Assembly: GCF_017502485.1 (NCBI RefSeq)
Contig: NZ_JAFVUX010000043.1
Coordinates: 1 to 64,000, forward strand
Direction of reading: 5' to 3'
Origin: Helicobacter sp.
GTDB taxonomy: Bacteria > Campylobacterota > Campylobacteria > Campylobacterales > Helicobacteraceae
Length of the DNA stretch: 64,000 bases
The notes under the pieces are model-generated. The model saw only the letters and a program-made list of their open reading frames with translations, did no database searches and was not told the origin of the DNA. A program made the position numbers and the translations under genes. Shown piece by piece: positions 17,359 through 27,128 of this stretch. Positions within the stretch are counted from its first letter, which is position 1, and every line of letters starts with the position of its first letter.

Positions 17359-17700
17359 ATGGATTGGGGTAAGGTTATTTTCATTTTTTTTACACTAAGT
17401 AGTGCGACTTCCACGGCAGGGTTTTTGTATGCACCAGATATTACGATTTTGTTTATGGCTATTGCGCTTAATCTCATCGCTACAACTTTAAAAATCGGCG
17501 TGCGCAAAAGGCTTTCATCGGAGTTGTTTGCTAGTTCAATCGTCGCAGATTTACACTTGCTGCCAGCCTTTGGCGTGCTACAAGTCTTCCATAATGAAAA
17601 GCTAGCCTATGTATTTGTGCTTGGTGCACTTATGGCAAATGTTTTCTCGCTTATTTTGATTCTCATCGAGAGTGCGCAAAAGCAGGATGCAGATTTCTAG
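17359..17700 (+). CDS. DUF6394 family small membrane protein
   Basis: A 113-residue product with three hydrophobic segments (about 5-45, 65-80 and 85-105) and a basic loop KIGVRKRLSSE between them. It matches the position of HP1548 in H. pylori, between secF and leuS, and I assign it to the uncharacterised DUF6394 family on length, topology and place. AAGGAG precedes the ATG. Function is unknown. Its constant placement beside secF could mean a role in export but could equally be inherited order. Confidence 0.7.
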   Translation: MDWGKVIFIFFTLSSATSTAGFLYAPDITILFMAIALNLIATTLKIGVRKRLSSELFASSIVADLHLLPAFGVLQVFHNEKLAYVFVLGALMANVFSLILILIESAQKQDADF

Positions 17701-17708
17701 GATAGTGT

Positions 17709-20144
17709 ATGCGTAGTTATAACCCAAGGATAATAGAGAAAAAATGGCAAGAGCATTGGGAGCAAGTGGGAGTATTTGAGCCAGAGTGGGACTCTACAAA
17801 ACCTAAAAAATATATCCTAAGTATGTTTCCCTATCCAAGTGGGGCGATCCATATGGGGCATGTGCGTAACTATTGTATAGGCGACGCGCTAGCAAGGTAC
17901 TATCGCAATCGTGGCTTTAATGTTCTGCACCCAATAGGTTTTGATGCTTTTGGTATGCCAGCAGAAAATGCTGCCATCAAGCACAAACTCCACCCAAAGT
18001 CTTGGACTTATGACAATATGGATGCTATGCGCAAGGAGTTTCGCACTCTTGGACTCTCATTTTCAGCGCAACAGGATTTAGCCACTTGCGATCCTATTTA
18101 TACAAAGTGGGAGCAAGAGTTCTTTATCCAAATGTGGGATAGAGGTCTAATCTACCGCAAAAAATCCCTGCTAAATTGGTGTCCTAAGGATTTAACCGTG
18201 CTTGCAAATGAGCAAGTCATTGATGGCAAATGCTGGCGATGCGATACGCAAGTTGTGCAAAAAGAAATGGAGCAATACTACATTAAAATCACCGATTATG
18301 CAGAGGAGCTACTTGAAGACTTGCAGACCTTGGAGGGGAAATGGTCGCCACAAGTACTACTTATGCAGAAAAATTGGATTGGCAAATCCTATGGCTTGCA
18401 GTGTAGATTTTCCCTAGAATCTAGCGCCAAGGAGCATAGTGGGATAGAAAGCTTAGAGATATTTACCACACGCCCAGATACGATATTTGGTGTTACTTAT
18501 TGTGCCATTGCTCCAGAACATCCTTTAGCAAAGGCGATGTTTGATTATTTAAGTGTGCAGCAGCAAGAGCATATTGTTGCTATGCGAAATACAAGCGCGC
18601 GAGATCGCGCAAGTGCGCAAAAGCAAGGTGTGGATTTAGGGATTAAAGCTATCCACCCTATCACAGGAGATTTGCTACCTATATGGGTGGCAAATTTTGT
18701 GCTTATGGATTATGGTTCTGGGGCGGTGATGGGTGTGCCAGCACACGATGAAAGGGATTTCGCCTTTGCTACGGCGTATGACTTGCCTATTAAGCAAGCG
18801 TTACAGACACAAAATCCATTGCCTTGTAGTGATGATGGAGCGATGCTAGATTCTGGTGCGTTTAAGGGGCTTATTGGTGATGAAGCTAGGCAGGCTGTAA
18901 TTAAGTATTTTGAGAGAAATGGTCTTGGCTCTGGTGTGGTAAATTATCGCTTACGCGATTGGGGAGTGTCTAGGCAGCGGTATTGGGGTGCGCCTATCCC
19001 TATTGTGCATTGTGAGAGCTGTGGGGCAGTGCCAGAAAAGAGAGAGAATCTCCCTATAACTCTCCCAGATAATGTAGTAATCACCGGAGAGGGAAATCCA
19101 CTTGCTAGCCACGCTGACTTTATGCAAGCCATCTGCCCTAAATGTGGCAAGCAAGCTAGGCGAGAGAGTGACACAATGGATACTTTTATAGAATCTAGCT
19201 GGTATTTCTTGCGCTATGCTACACAGCGCAGTAAGTGGGAGCATTGTGCGATTGATAAAGCTAGTGTATCGTATTGGTTACAAGTTGATGAATACATCGG
19301 TGGGATTGAGCACGCGATCTTACATTTACTTTATGCGCGATTTTTTACCAAAGTTTTGCGGGATTTGGGCTACTGTTGCTTCAATGAGCCTTTTGCACAT
19401 TTGCTTACACAAGGAATGGTGCTAAAAGATGGCGCGAAAATGGCAAAATCTAAAGGCAATGTTGTTAATCCTAAAGATATTTTGCACGCGTATGGGGCAG
19501 ATACTGCGCGTTTGTTTATCTTGTTTGCTGCTCCGCCTATCAAGGAGCTTGAGTGGAATGATAATGGTGTGGAGGGGGCAAACCGCTTTATCCGTCGCTT
19601 GTATGAACGCGCGCAAAAAGCTTATTCCACAAAATCACTTCCGCACATTGATGGAAGTGGGCTAGATTCTGCACAAAAAATAGCGCGCAAGAAAGTCTAT
19701 GAAGCCTTGCGAAAGAGTCAAGAGGTCTTCACCAAAAGGCAGAATAACTACAACTTCAATACGCTCATTGCCGCTTGTATGGAAGCATTTAATGCATTAA
19801 ATGCGCAAGAAAATCCAGACATTTGGACAGAGGGGTATTTCATCTTGCTCTCTATCTTAGAGCCTATTATCCCCCATATTTGCTGGGAGCTTAGTGAAGA
19901 GCTTTTTGGGCTAGCGAATTTTGGTGAGATAGAAGTGGATTCTAGTGTGTTTGCTAGCGATGAGTGTGTTTATGCTGTTACGATTAATGGCAAAAAGCGG
20001 GCAGAAATTAGTGTGCAAGCAAGCCAAGATAAGCAACAAGTCATTAACCAAGCAAAAAAATCCATAGAAAAATGGTTGCTTGATGCAAGAATTACTAAAG
20101 AAGTCTTTGTACCAAATAAGCTTGTAAATTTTGTGGTGGTGTGA
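17709..20144 (+). CDS. leuS: Leucyl-tRNA synthetase
   Basis: LeuS charges tRNA-Leu in the cytosol. The 811-residue class I enzyme has the HIGH-type motif in [14 protein letters not shown] (residues about 38-51), a CP1 editing domain with the TRPDTIFG motif, four-cysteine zinc motifs ([18 protein letters not shown] region and CESCGAV), and a C-terminal anticodon-binding domain. The second signature reads KMAKS instead of the usual KMSKS ([10 protein letters not shown]). The lysines are kept, so activity is expected. The stop codon is directly followed by the lptE start. Small synthetases of about 810 residues are normal in this group. Confidence 0.96.
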   Translation: MRSYNPRIIEKKWQEHWEQVGVFEPEWDSTKPKKYILSMFPYPSGAIHMGHVRNYCIGDALARYYRNRGFNVLHPIGFDAFGMPAENAAIKHKLHPKSWTYDNMDAMRKEFRTLGLSFSAQQDLATCDPIYTKWEQEFFIQMWDRGLIYRKKSLLNWCPKDLTVLANEQVIDGKCWRCDTQVVQKEMEQYYIKITDYAEELLEDLQTLEGKWSPQVLLMQKNWIGKSYGLQCRFSLESSAKEHSGIESLEIFTTRPDTIFGVTYCAIAPEHPLAKAMFDYLSVQQQEHIVAMRNTSARDRASAQKQGVDLGIKAIHPITGDLLPIWVANFVLMDYGSGAVMGVPAHDERDFAFATAYDLPIKQALQTQNPLPCSDDGAMLDSGAFKGLIGDEARQAVIKYFERNGLGSGVVNYRLRDWGVSRQRYWGAPIPIVHCESCGAVPEKRENLPITLPDNVVITGEGNPLASHADFMQAICPKCGKQARRESDTMDTFIESSWYFLRYATQRSKWEHCAIDKASVSYWLQVDEYIGGIEHAILHLLYARFFTKVLRDLGYCCFNEPFAHLLTQGMVLKDGAKMAKSKGNVVNPKDILHAYGADTARLFILFAAPPIKELEWNDNGVEGANRFIRRLYERAQKAYSTKSLPHIDGSGLDSAQKIARKKVYEALRKSQEVFTKRQNNYNFNTLIAACMEAFNALNAQENPDIWTEGYFILLSILEPIIPHICWELSEELFGLANFGEIEVDSSVFASDECVYAVTINGKKRAEISVQASQDKQQVINQAKKSIEKWLLDARITKEVFVPNKLVNFVVV

Positions 20145-20648
20145 GTGGGCAGACTTATCGCTCTAGTAGTTACAATGCTTGCTTTTGCAGGCTGTGGCTA
20201 TGTTCCATCAGCTACTTTTGCGCAAAAAGCTTTAGGGGAGCGTTTCTATGTGGAGCTAAAGGTCAATCTCCCCAACCCAGAAAACTCTGTCGAGCTTAAA
20301 GATCTTATGAACAAAATCATTATCGCACGCTTTCAAACGCGTGTTTCTAGTAAGGAAGATGCTGATAGTATTATCATTGTTGAGATTGATAAAATTGCAG
20401 ATACGACATTCGCTCTTAGCAGTAGTGCATTTACGACTTATTATCGTGTAAGTGCGTATGTAACCTACACCTACGATAATAAAAAAGGCACAAGAAGGAT
20501 GTTCAATAGCAGTGGATACTACGACTACAATGTCTCGCTAGACAATCCACTTACCACTTACAACAACCGCTACTACGCAATCAATCAGGCTTTCACACAA
20601 ACAGTAGATCAGTTTGTTGCTCAAATTTCCTTTGAGGGGCAAAAGTGA
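20145..20648 (+). CDS. lptE: LPS-assembly lipoprotein LptE
   Basis: LptE is the outer-membrane lipoprotein that plugs the LptD barrel and helps deliver lipopolysaccharide to the cell surface. The 167-residue product has a signal peptide ending in the lipobox LAFAGC with Cys17 as the acylated residue. A mixed alpha/beta domain follows without other known motifs. Start is GTG, immediately after the leuS stop, and its stop overlaps the folC GTG by four bases. The position equals HP1546, which has been assigned as LptE. The assignment rests on place, lipobox and size more than on sequence motifs, since LptE diverges quickly. Confidence 0.78.
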   Translation: MGRLIALVVTMLAFAGCGYVPSATFAQKALGERFYVELKVNLPNPENSVELKDLMNKIIIARFQTRVSSKEDADSIIIVEIDKIADTTFALSSSAFTTYYRVSAYVTYTYDNKKGTRRMFNSSGYYDYNVSLDNPLTTYNNRYYAINQAFTQTVDQFVAQISFEGQK

Positions 20649-21853
20649 GAGAGAGTGGTAGTAGTGTAGATTCTAGGCTGGGATTTAGCACTTCCTTGCG
20701 TGCTTGCCTAGAATCTAAAGGTGCGGAGTATGCGGAGTTTGATAAAGAGCGCATGCCTAGAATCTTTGCTACCTTGCGCGCTAGTTTTAAGTTTTCTTCT
20801 CATATTATCCATATTCTAGGAACAAATGGTAAGGGTAGCACAGGGCGATTTATTGCGTTAGGGCTTTTGGGGCAAGGACATAGCGTGTTGCATTTCAGCT
20901 CTCCGCATTTGCACTGCTTTAATGAGCGGTTTTATAAAAATGGGCGCATAGTGAGCGATACAGAGCTAGAAGCGGCACACCAGATTCTACAAGGCTATAC
21001 TTGCACAAAGCAGGCGAGCTATTTTGAGTATGCCACCTTGCTTGCTTTGGTGCTAGCACAAGAGTGTGAGTATTTTGTGTGTGAGGCTGGGCTTGGGGGG
21101 GAGTTTGACTCCACAAGTGTGCTAAGAGAGCTTGTGGAGCTAAGTGTTTTTACGCCCATTTCTTATGACCATATGGAACTGCTAGGAGAGAGTATAGAAT
21201 CTATTGCTACGACAAAGCTAAAGGCTATGAGCAAGCACGCGATTTTAGCTCCACAAGCTTATAAAGAAGTAGAACCTATCGCTAAAGCTATCGCTAAAAA
21301 GCTAGATTCTACACTTATAACAATCACTAAGGGCGAGATAGAATCTAGCCTAAAATTCCCAGATATAGCTACTTATGTGCGAGATTTCGCGCTATTTTTA
21401 CAGGAGAATTTTGTTGTGGCACTGCATGTGCTTAGGGCTTTGGGTATCGATGATGTAGCAAATATGCCTAGATTTGACTTGCCAGCTAGAGCGCAAAAAA
21501 TCGCTCCAAATATTATGGTTGATGTGGGGCACAACGCCGAGTGCGCGCGCGCAATGGTGCAAATTCTTGGCAATAAACGCGTAAATCTTGTGTATAATAC
21601 ATTCTGTCAAAAGGATGTATGTGAGATATTGACTATTTTAAAACCCAATATTGATCAGTTGTTAATTTGTCCTATCATACATAGTAGGGCTATGCCTAGA
21701 GATGAATTAGTGGCTATTTGCACCGGGCTTGGGATTGGCTATAAAGAGTTTGTGCTTAGTCGCTCTTCAGTCAGGGATGATAAAGAATATGTAGTGTTTG
21801 GGTCATTTAGTGTAGTAGAAGCTTTTTTGGAGATGTGGAATGCAAGAAGATAG
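20645..21853 (+). CDS. folC: Folylpolyglutamate / dihydrofolate synthase FolC
   Basis: FolC, a Mur-ligase relative, joins glutamate to dihydropteroate and to tetrahydrofolates in the cytosol. The 402-residue product has the ATP-binding loop HILGTNGKGSTGRF near residue 60, the SSPHLHCFNERF segment, CEAGLGGEFDST (a folate-ligase signature) and a C-terminal ligase domain ending VVFGSFSVVEAF. Start is GTG overlapping the lptE stop. Its end overlaps csd2 by 14 bases, so the operon is tightly packed. A G7 tract lies at 21095-21101. The serine-rich N-terminus (GSSVDSR) contains one of the dispersed TAGATTCTA copies. Confidence 0.92.
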   Translation: MRESGSSVDSRLGFSTSLRACLESKGAEYAEFDKERMPRIFATLRASFKFSSHIIHILGTNGKGSTGRFIALGLLGQGHSVLHFSSPHLHCFNERFYKNGRIVSDTELEAAHQILQGYTCTKQASYFEYATLLALVLAQECEYFVCEAGLGGEFDSTSVLRELVELSVFTPISYDHMELLGESIESIATTKLKAMSKHAILAPQAYKEVEPIAKAIAKKLDSTLITITKGEIESSLKFPDIATYVRDFALFLQENFVVALHVLRALGIDDVANMPRFDLPARAQKIAPNIMVDVGHNAECARAMVQILGNKRVNLVYNTFCQKDVCEILTILKPNIDQLLICPIIHSRAMPRDELVAICTGLGIGYKEFVLSRSSVRDDKEYVVFGSFSVVEAFLEMWNARR

Positions 21854-22775
21854 ACTAGTTGTCTCAATTGTCGATGAGAAGGGATCTAGGCAGTTTTCTC
21901 TCCCTAGGAATGTTACCAAGCTTGCTATAATCGGTGTGTTTGTGGTGGCTGGGCTATTTTCACTAAGCTTTGTTGCGATGTATTTCCTTATGCATCAAGT
22001 CAATGATATTGCTAAGCAAAAGAGCAATGCTATCGCGCAATACCACTCTATCTATCAAAAAAACGCCCTACTTAGAAGTGCCATTAGAGAGCGCACAGAT
22101 GAGCTAGAAGTGGTAAATTCTAAAATCGATAAGTTAGAAGATATTGTAAGTATTAAGCGTAATATTACACAGCAACCCCAAATCACAAAGGTCGATTTGC
22201 AAAGCATTAGCAATACACATAAGTTGTTATTGTTAAGTCTTATTCCCAATGGTGATCCGTTGAAGAACTTCACAAGCAAGCATCTTACTGCAGAGCGTTT
22301 GCACCCGTTGCGCAATGTGAACGGAGTTGATGGAGCTATGGACTACATCGTGCCAAAGAGTACACCTGTGTATGCCACTGCTGATGGTGTGGTTGTGCTT
22401 GTGCAAAATAATGGCAAAACAGGGCTTGGCAATGTGATTAAGCTTACGCATTCCTTTGGATTCTCATCAGTCTATGCTCACCTTGATACGCTGACGATTA
22501 ATAAGGGCGATTTTGTGCAAAAGGGGCAGATTATAGGGTATAGCGGCGATAGTGGTCGCTCTAATGGAGAGAGGTTGTATTATGAAGTGGGCTTCTTGGG
22601 TAATTCGCTTAATCCTGCCACCTATGCCAGCTGGAATTTTGACAATTTTGATGCGATTTTTCAAAAAGAAGATGGCATTGATTGGAAGAATCTTGTATGG
22701 GCGATTGAAGACATTGCCAAGCTTCAAACATTACGCGTAAGCTCTAGCAAGAAACTAAAAAAAGAGTCTTTATGA
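21840..22775 (+). CDS. csd2: Csd2, catalytically degenerate M23 (LytM) cell-shape protein
   Basis: Csd2 is a membrane-anchored periplasmic protein of the helical-shape programme and in H. pylori pairs with Csd1. The 311-residue product has a short cytosolic N-terminus, one membrane helix (about 28-52), a coiled coil (about 55-105) and a LytM-like domain (about 150-260). Alignment with the neighbouring Csd1 shows the zinc site is lost. The His of HxxxD is Asp164, although Asp168 remains, and the HxH motif is replaced by GERLYYEV, so Arg and Tyr stand where both His should be. It should therefore be inactive and structural, as reported for H. pylori Csd2. It overlaps folC (14 bases) and csd1 (4 bases). 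Confidence 0.92.
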   Translation: MQEDRLVVSIVDEKGSRQFSLPRNVTKLAIIGVFVVAGLFSLSFVAMYFLMHQVNDIAKQKSNAIAQYHSIYQKNALLRSAIRERTDELEVVNSKIDKLEDIVSIKRNITQQPQITKVDLQSISNTHKLLLLSLIPNGDPLKNFTSKHLTAERLHPLRNVNGVDGAMDYIVPKSTPVYATADGVVVLVQNNGKTGLGNVIKLTHSFGFSSVYAHLDTLTINKGDFVQKGQIIGYSGDSGRSNGERLYYEVGFLGNSLNPATYASWNFDNFDAIFQKEDGIDWKNLVWAIEDIAKLQTLRVSSSKKLKKESL

Positions 22776-23659
22776 TATTTGACCAACGCCTTGTGTTGAT
22801 GATCACCCATAAAAATGGAAGTAAGTTTGTCAATGTGAGTATGATTTTTCGTCAAATTACCTTATATATGCTACTCTTTTTCCTTAGTGTGGTGTTTTTT
22901 ATCGCGGTGGCTATTGGGGTGTTTCGATCAGAAATCGCAGATATCAATGCAAAGACCTCCCTTATTGAAGAGCGGAATGAAACAATGTTACTTGGCAATG
23001 CGATTTTAAATGATGAGATCAATCAACGCCTGCAAGAAATCTCCATAGCAAGCGATAAGATTGATAACCTTGAAAATGTCATTGGTGTCAATAATATGCC
23101 CAATGAAAATTTAGTTGATCGCGTGGATATAGCAAGTATTACAGGTGTGCAAAAAGCGTTTTTTATGAAGTTTATCCCTAATGGTTATCCTTTAGAGTAT
23201 TTTACAAGTATGACTGATCCTTATGGTACGAGATTTCATCCTGTGTTACGTGTTGTGCGCCAGCATACAGGTACAGATTTTGGAGCTAAAATTGGTACGC
23301 CCGTGTATGCCACTGCTGATGGTGTGGTGGATTGGGCGGATTCTGGCTGGAATGGTGGATATGGAAAATTGGTGAAAATTACCCATTCGTTTGGCTTTAA
23401 GACTTATTATGCTCACCTTAACGAAGTATTGGTCAAAGTGGGCTCGTTTGTGAAAAAGGGGCAGCTCATAGCAAGGACTGGGAACTCTGGCGTTAGCACA
23501 GGTCCGCACTTGCACTATGAGGTACGCTTTTTAGAAAAGCCTATTGATCCTATGAACTTTGCTAGGTGGGATATGAAAAACTTTGATTCAATTTTTACAA
23601 AAGAAAGGAGTATCGCATGGCAATCTTTACTAGCGACGATAAACAACCTAATGGATTAG
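22772..23659 (+). CDS. csd1: Csd1, M23 (LytM) peptidoglycan endopeptidase for cell shape
   Basis: Csd1 cleaves peptide crosslinks in peptidoglycan; its local relaxing action gives the helical twist. The 295-residue product has one membrane helix (about 30-52), a coiled-coil stretch (about 55-105) and a LytM domain with an intact zinc site: HxxxD at His165/Asp169 (QHTGTDFG) and HxH at His246/His248 (GPHLHYEV). Its start overlaps the csd2 stop. Its last 43 bases are shared with ccmA in another frame, so synthesis of Csd1 and CcmA is coupled. Order and functions match HP1544-HP1543-HP1542. Confidence 0.95.
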   Translation: MIFDQRLVLMITHKNGSKFVNVSMIFRQITLYMLLFFLSVVFFIAVAIGVFRSEIADINAKTSLIEERNETMLLGNAILNDEINQRLQEISIASDKIDNLENVIGVNNMPNENLVDRVDIASITGVQKAFFMKFIPNGYPLEYFTSMTDPYGTRFHPVLRVVRQHTGTDFGAKIGTPVYATADGVVDWADSGWNGGYGKLVKITHSFGFKTYYAHLNEVLVKVGSFVKKGQLIARTGNSGVSTGPHLHYEVRFLEKPIDPMNFARWDMKNFDSIFTKERSIAWQSLLATINNLMD

Positions 23660-24024
23660 GGCAGAAGTCCGGAGCTGCAACCATTATCGCACAAGGTACA
23701 AAGATTAAAGGTGAGATTGACACTGACTGCCACCTACATATTGATGGTGAGCTTGAGGGAAGTATCCGCTCAAAAAGCACGGTGATGATTGGCAAAAGTG
23801 GCTTTGTCAATGGTGAAGTATATGCAAATAAGCTTATTATAAGCGGTAAGCTTCAAGGCTCCACTGAGAGTGATAGTGTGGAGATTGCTTCGCTCGGAAG
23901 ATTTGAGGGAGTGATTACTTCCACAGAGCTTGTGATTGAGAAAAAAGGTGTATTTATAGGGGAAAGCAAAATTAAAGGGCAAGCTCCACTAGCGTCAAAG
24001 AATGCTTCAGGCAAATCTCTATAG
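23617..24024 (+). CDS. ccmA: Bactofilin CcmA, cell-curvature scaffold
   Basis: CcmA is a bactofilin, a beta-helical cytoskeletal polymer that positions the shape enzymes at the inner membrane. The 135-residue product opens MAIFTSDDK, then has the bactofilin core (about 18-125): TIIAQGTKIKGEI, HLHIDGELEGSI, GEVYANKLIISGKL and GRFEGVITSTELVIEKKG, regular repeats of the right-handed beta-helix. The AAAGGAGTATCGC ribosome-binding site lies inside csd1 and supports the ATG at 23617. The gene overlaps csd1 by 43 bases and mfd by 23 bases, unusually deep double overlaps. Confidence 0.95.
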   Translation: MAIFTSDDKQPNGLGQKSGAATIIAQGTKIKGEIDTDCHLHIDGELEGSIRSKSTVMIGKSGFVNGEVYANKLIISGKLQGSTESDSVEIASLGRFEGVITSTELVIEKKGVFIGESKIKGQAPLASKNASGKSL

Positions 24025-27000
24025 AGCCTTTTTAGAAGGACTATCTGCACGGATTATTGTATGCAGAGATTATGAAGAGGCGCTAAAAGCCTATCAAGTC
24101 GCGCTCTATGCTTATAGTGTGCAGGTTTCCTTAAAAAAACCACTTTTATGTAAAGAAACACGCCTGCACGCAGGCGATGATGTGCGTAGCTTTTTTGTCG
24201 AGCTTGTGGAGAATCTAGCCCAGATTCGCACTTTTTACACTGATGAAAACACCATTTTAATAGCACCACTTTGCTCGCTTCTCTATCCACTACCATCACA
24301 TAAATACTGCCAGAGTCTTAGACTTGAAGTGGGGAAAGATTATCAACTTCAAATACTTAAAGACACATTGATACGCTATGGGTATGAGAGCGTGGAGATG
24401 ATAGAAATGGAAGGTGAAGTAAGCTTCCGTGGTGATATTGTTGATATTTACCCACCTCTTGACAAGCCTTATCGCATTAGCTTTTTTGGCGATGAGTGCG
24501 AGGGGATTAGTATTTTTAGCATAGAGACACAGCTTAAAGAGTCGACAAGTCAAAGTGTGCTTGATATAGCACCAGCACTCTTTAGCCTAGAGCAAGATGA
24601 GTATGAGAGCTTGTGCGAAGCTGTGGAGATGAGTGATTGTGATGTAATGAGCAAGGATATGCTCTCTATCGGGATATGGTACTTACCACATAGATGGCTA
24701 CTCCCAGCGCACTATCCAACAATGCTTACTAAAACCGCAGTGCTAGAGCTTGGTGAGATTGGCTCACTAGGCATTAGCGATAAATGTGATAAAAGTGATG
24801 CGGATTCTAGCGCAGTGGGGTTTTGGGCGCAAGTGCTTGTGCATATTGCAGAATCTAAGCAAAATTCACCGCAAATGCCTATGGTGCTAGAAGAGATAGA
24901 ATCCTATGTGGATATAGACTTTTACTTAGATAAGCTTGATAAGTTGCTAGCTCACCACGCAGGTAAGCGCAGGACATTTGTGGTGCGCAGTAGAAGCGAG
25001 CTGGTGGCTCTAAATGCGAGTGTAGTGGATTCTAGTAGTATTGTAGAATCTAGTGCGGTTGTGCATATTAGCACACCTGATGAGTTAATCATTAGCCTAG
25101 AATCTAATATCCCTCAAGCGCAAAAGCGTCCCAAACGCCCAAAATTTGCGCTTAATGAGCTAAATATCGGCGAGTATGTCGTGCATAGTGAGTATGGCAT
25201 AGGGATTTTCAAAGGTATCATGCAAAACACTATCTTGGGCGTTACGCGTGATTTTATCCATATTCAATATTTTGATGAAGATAAGCTCCTGCTCCCAGTG
25301 GAGAATCTCCATACAATTGATCGCTACATTGCAGCAAATGGCTCTATTCCCGTGATTGATCGACTTGGGAAAGGAAGCTTTGTAAGGCTTAAGCAAAAGG
25401 CTAGGGAAAAGCTCTTTGCCATAGCGGATTCTATTATCAAGCTTGCAGCTACGCGTAATCTTTTGCAAGGTGTGGTGATTGATACAAAAAGCCCAGATTT
25501 AGAAGTCTTCAAGCACACGGCAGGCTTTGCTTTAACGCCAGATCAAGCAGCTTCTATAGAATCCATTTTTAGCGATCTTGCAAGTGGACGCGTGATGGAT
25601 AGGCTACTAAGTGGCGATGTAGGTTTTGGCAAGACAGAAGTGGCGATGAATGCAATCTATGCTGTGTGCAAAAGTGGTTATCAGTGCGCGCTCATCGTCC
25701 CTACAACGCTCCTTAGTGCGCAGCATTTTGCCACACTGTCTAAACGCTTTGCTCCCTTTGGCATACAGGTTGGCAAGTATGATCGTTTTAGCAGCGCTAA
25801 AGAAAAGCGCGCGACTTTAGAGTGTTTAAAAAGTGGTGCGCTTGATGTGGTGGTTGGCACACATAGTCTTTTTGGTGTGGAGTTTGCTAGGCTAGGGCTT
25901 ATTGTGGTTGATGAGGAGCATAAGTTTGGCGTGAAGCAAAAGGAGAGCTTAAAGCAGCTAAGCACAAATGTCCATATCCTAAGTATGTCTGCTACGCCAA
26001 TCCCACGCACCCTTAATATGGTGCTCTCACACATCAAGGGTATGAGTCGCCTAGAAACTCCACCCACTTCACGCAAAGATCCGCGCACTTTCATCAAGCA
26101 TAAAAACGATGCCTTATTGCAAGAGATTATTCAGCGTGAGCTACGCCGTGGTGGGCAGGTGTTTTATCTATACAACAATATCGCTTCTATGCCTGCGATT
26201 TATGCGCATTTACACAAGCTTTTTCCCACGCTATCTATCGTTATGTTACACTCGCGTATAAGTGCTAGTGAGATTGAGCAGATTATGTATGAGTTTGCGT
26301 GTGGAAAGCACCAGATTCTACTTTGCACTGCTATTATTGAATCAGGTATCCATCTCCCCAATGCCAATACTATCATTGTTGATGGGGCGGATCGCTTTGG
26401 ATTAGCGGATTTGCATCAGTTAAGAGGGCGCGTGGGGCGAGGGGATAAAGAGGGACTTTGCTACTTTTTGATTGAGTCAATGGAGAGCATCACAGAAGAT
26501 GCAAGCAAAAGGTTGCTTGCGTTGGAGCGAAACTCTTACCTAGGATCAGGGGCTAGCATTGCCTACCACGATTTAGAGATTAGAGGAGGTGGGAATCTTA
26601 TTGGCGAATCGCAAAGTGGGCATATTAAAAATATCGGCTTTAGCTTGTATCTTAAGCTCTTAGAAGATGCACTTGCTACTTTGAGCAATCAGCCAGTCTT
26701 GATGGAGCATAGCGTTGAATTGCGGTTAAATATTAGTGCGTATTTGAGCCCTGATTTAATCACTAGCGATTCTTTGCGCTTGGAGCTTTATCGTCGATTG
26801 TCGCTTGCTAAAGAAGTGCGAGAAGTCATTGATATAGAAGCAGAGATCCGCGATCGCTTCGGTGCGCTAGATACATTGAGTCAGGCTTTTATCCAGCTTA
26901 TTATCATTAAGATTCTAGCTAACCACAAGCACATTAAATCAATCTCGCATTTTGGGCAAAATATCCAAATCACCCTAGAGTCCTTAGAGAAGCACACAAT

Positions 27001-27064
27001 CAAAGCAACAAGTGCTGATGATGAGTGCGTGCTTGAAGCACTGCTCTCATATTTACACAGCTAA
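24002..27064 (+). CDS. mfd: Transcription-repair coupling factor Mfd
   Basis: Mfd removes RNA polymerase stalled at DNA damage and recruits UvrA. The 1020-residue product has a UvrB-like N-terminal module, an RNA-polymerase-interaction domain (about 375-430, NIGEYVVHSEYGIGIFKGI) and a RecG-like translocase. The translocase has Walker A GDVGFGKTEVA near 540 and DEEH in VVDEEHKFGV near 640; a C-terminal TRCF domain follows. It is about 100 residues shorter than E. coli Mfd, as usual in Helicobacter. Start ATG at 24002 lies within ccmA (23-base overlap). The linker around residues 330-380 is rich in Ser/Val and holds two exact TAGAATCTA copies. uvrA is also in this window (58914). Confidence 0.95.
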   Translation: MLQANLYRAFLEGLSARIIVCRDYEEALKAYQVALYAYSVQVSLKKPLLCKETRLHAGDDVRSFFVELVENLAQIRTFYTDENTILIAPLCSLLYPLPSHKYCQSLRLEVGKDYQLQILKDTLIRYGYESVEMIEMEGEVSFRGDIVDIYPPLDKPYRISFFGDECEGISIFSIETQLKESTSQSVLDIAPALFSLEQDEYESLCEAVEMSDCDVMSKDMLSIGIWYLPHRWLLPAHYPTMLTKTAVLELGEIGSLGISDKCDKSDADSSAVGFWAQVLVHIAESKQNSPQMPMVLEEIESYVDIDFYLDKLDKLLAHHAGKRRTFVVRSRSELVALNASVVDSSSIVESSAVVHISTPDELIISLESNIPQAQKRPKRPKFALNELNIGEYVVHSEYGIGIFKGIMQNTILGVTRDFIHIQYFDEDKLLLPVENLHTIDRYIAANGSIPVIDRLGKGSFVRLKQKAREKLFAIADSIIKLAATRNLLQGVVIDTKSPDLEVFKHTAGFALTPDQAASIESIFSDLASGRVMDRLLSGDVGFGKTEVAMNAIYAVCKSGYQCALIVPTTLLSAQHFATLSKRFAPFGIQVGKYDRFSSAKEKRATLECLKSGALDVVVGTHSLFGVEFARLGLIVVDEEHKFGVKQKESLKQLSTNVHILSMSATPIPRTLNMVLSHIKGMSRLETPPTSRKDPRTFIKHKNDALLQEIIQRELRRGGQVFYLYNNIASMPAIYAHLHKLFPTLSIVMLHSRISASEIEQIMYEFACGKHQILLCTAIIESGIHLPNANTIIVDGADRFGLADLHQLRGRVGRGDKEGLCYFLIESMESITEDASKRLLALERNSYLGSGASIAYHDLEIRGGGNLIGESQSGHIKNIGFSLYLKLLEDALATLSNQPVLMEHSVELRLNISAYLSPDLITSDSLRLELYRRLSLAKEVREVIDIEAEIRDRFGALDTLSQAFIQLIIIKILANHKHIKSISHFGQNIQITLESLEKHTIKATSADDECVLEALLSYLHS

Positions 27065-27091
27065 CTTCACAATGGCTTTATCTCTGTAACT

Positions 27092-27097
27092 TATAAT
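27092..27097 (+). promoter_or_regulatory. Probable -10 box of the PepSY-TM gene
   Basis: TATAAT in the 64-base gap after mfd, 31 bases before the ATG at 27129, with AAGGAGG as a strong ribosome-binding site 10-16 bases before the start. It indicates that this gene is transcribed separately from the shape/mfd operon. Confidence 0.5.
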
Positions 27098-27128
27098 CGC
27101 GCAACATAGTCAAGGAGGCGAAATAGTT

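Noticed and set aside
21095-21101. G7 tract in folC
   Set aside because: Part of the conserved LGGEFDS motif; the codon choice explains it and the gene is essential.
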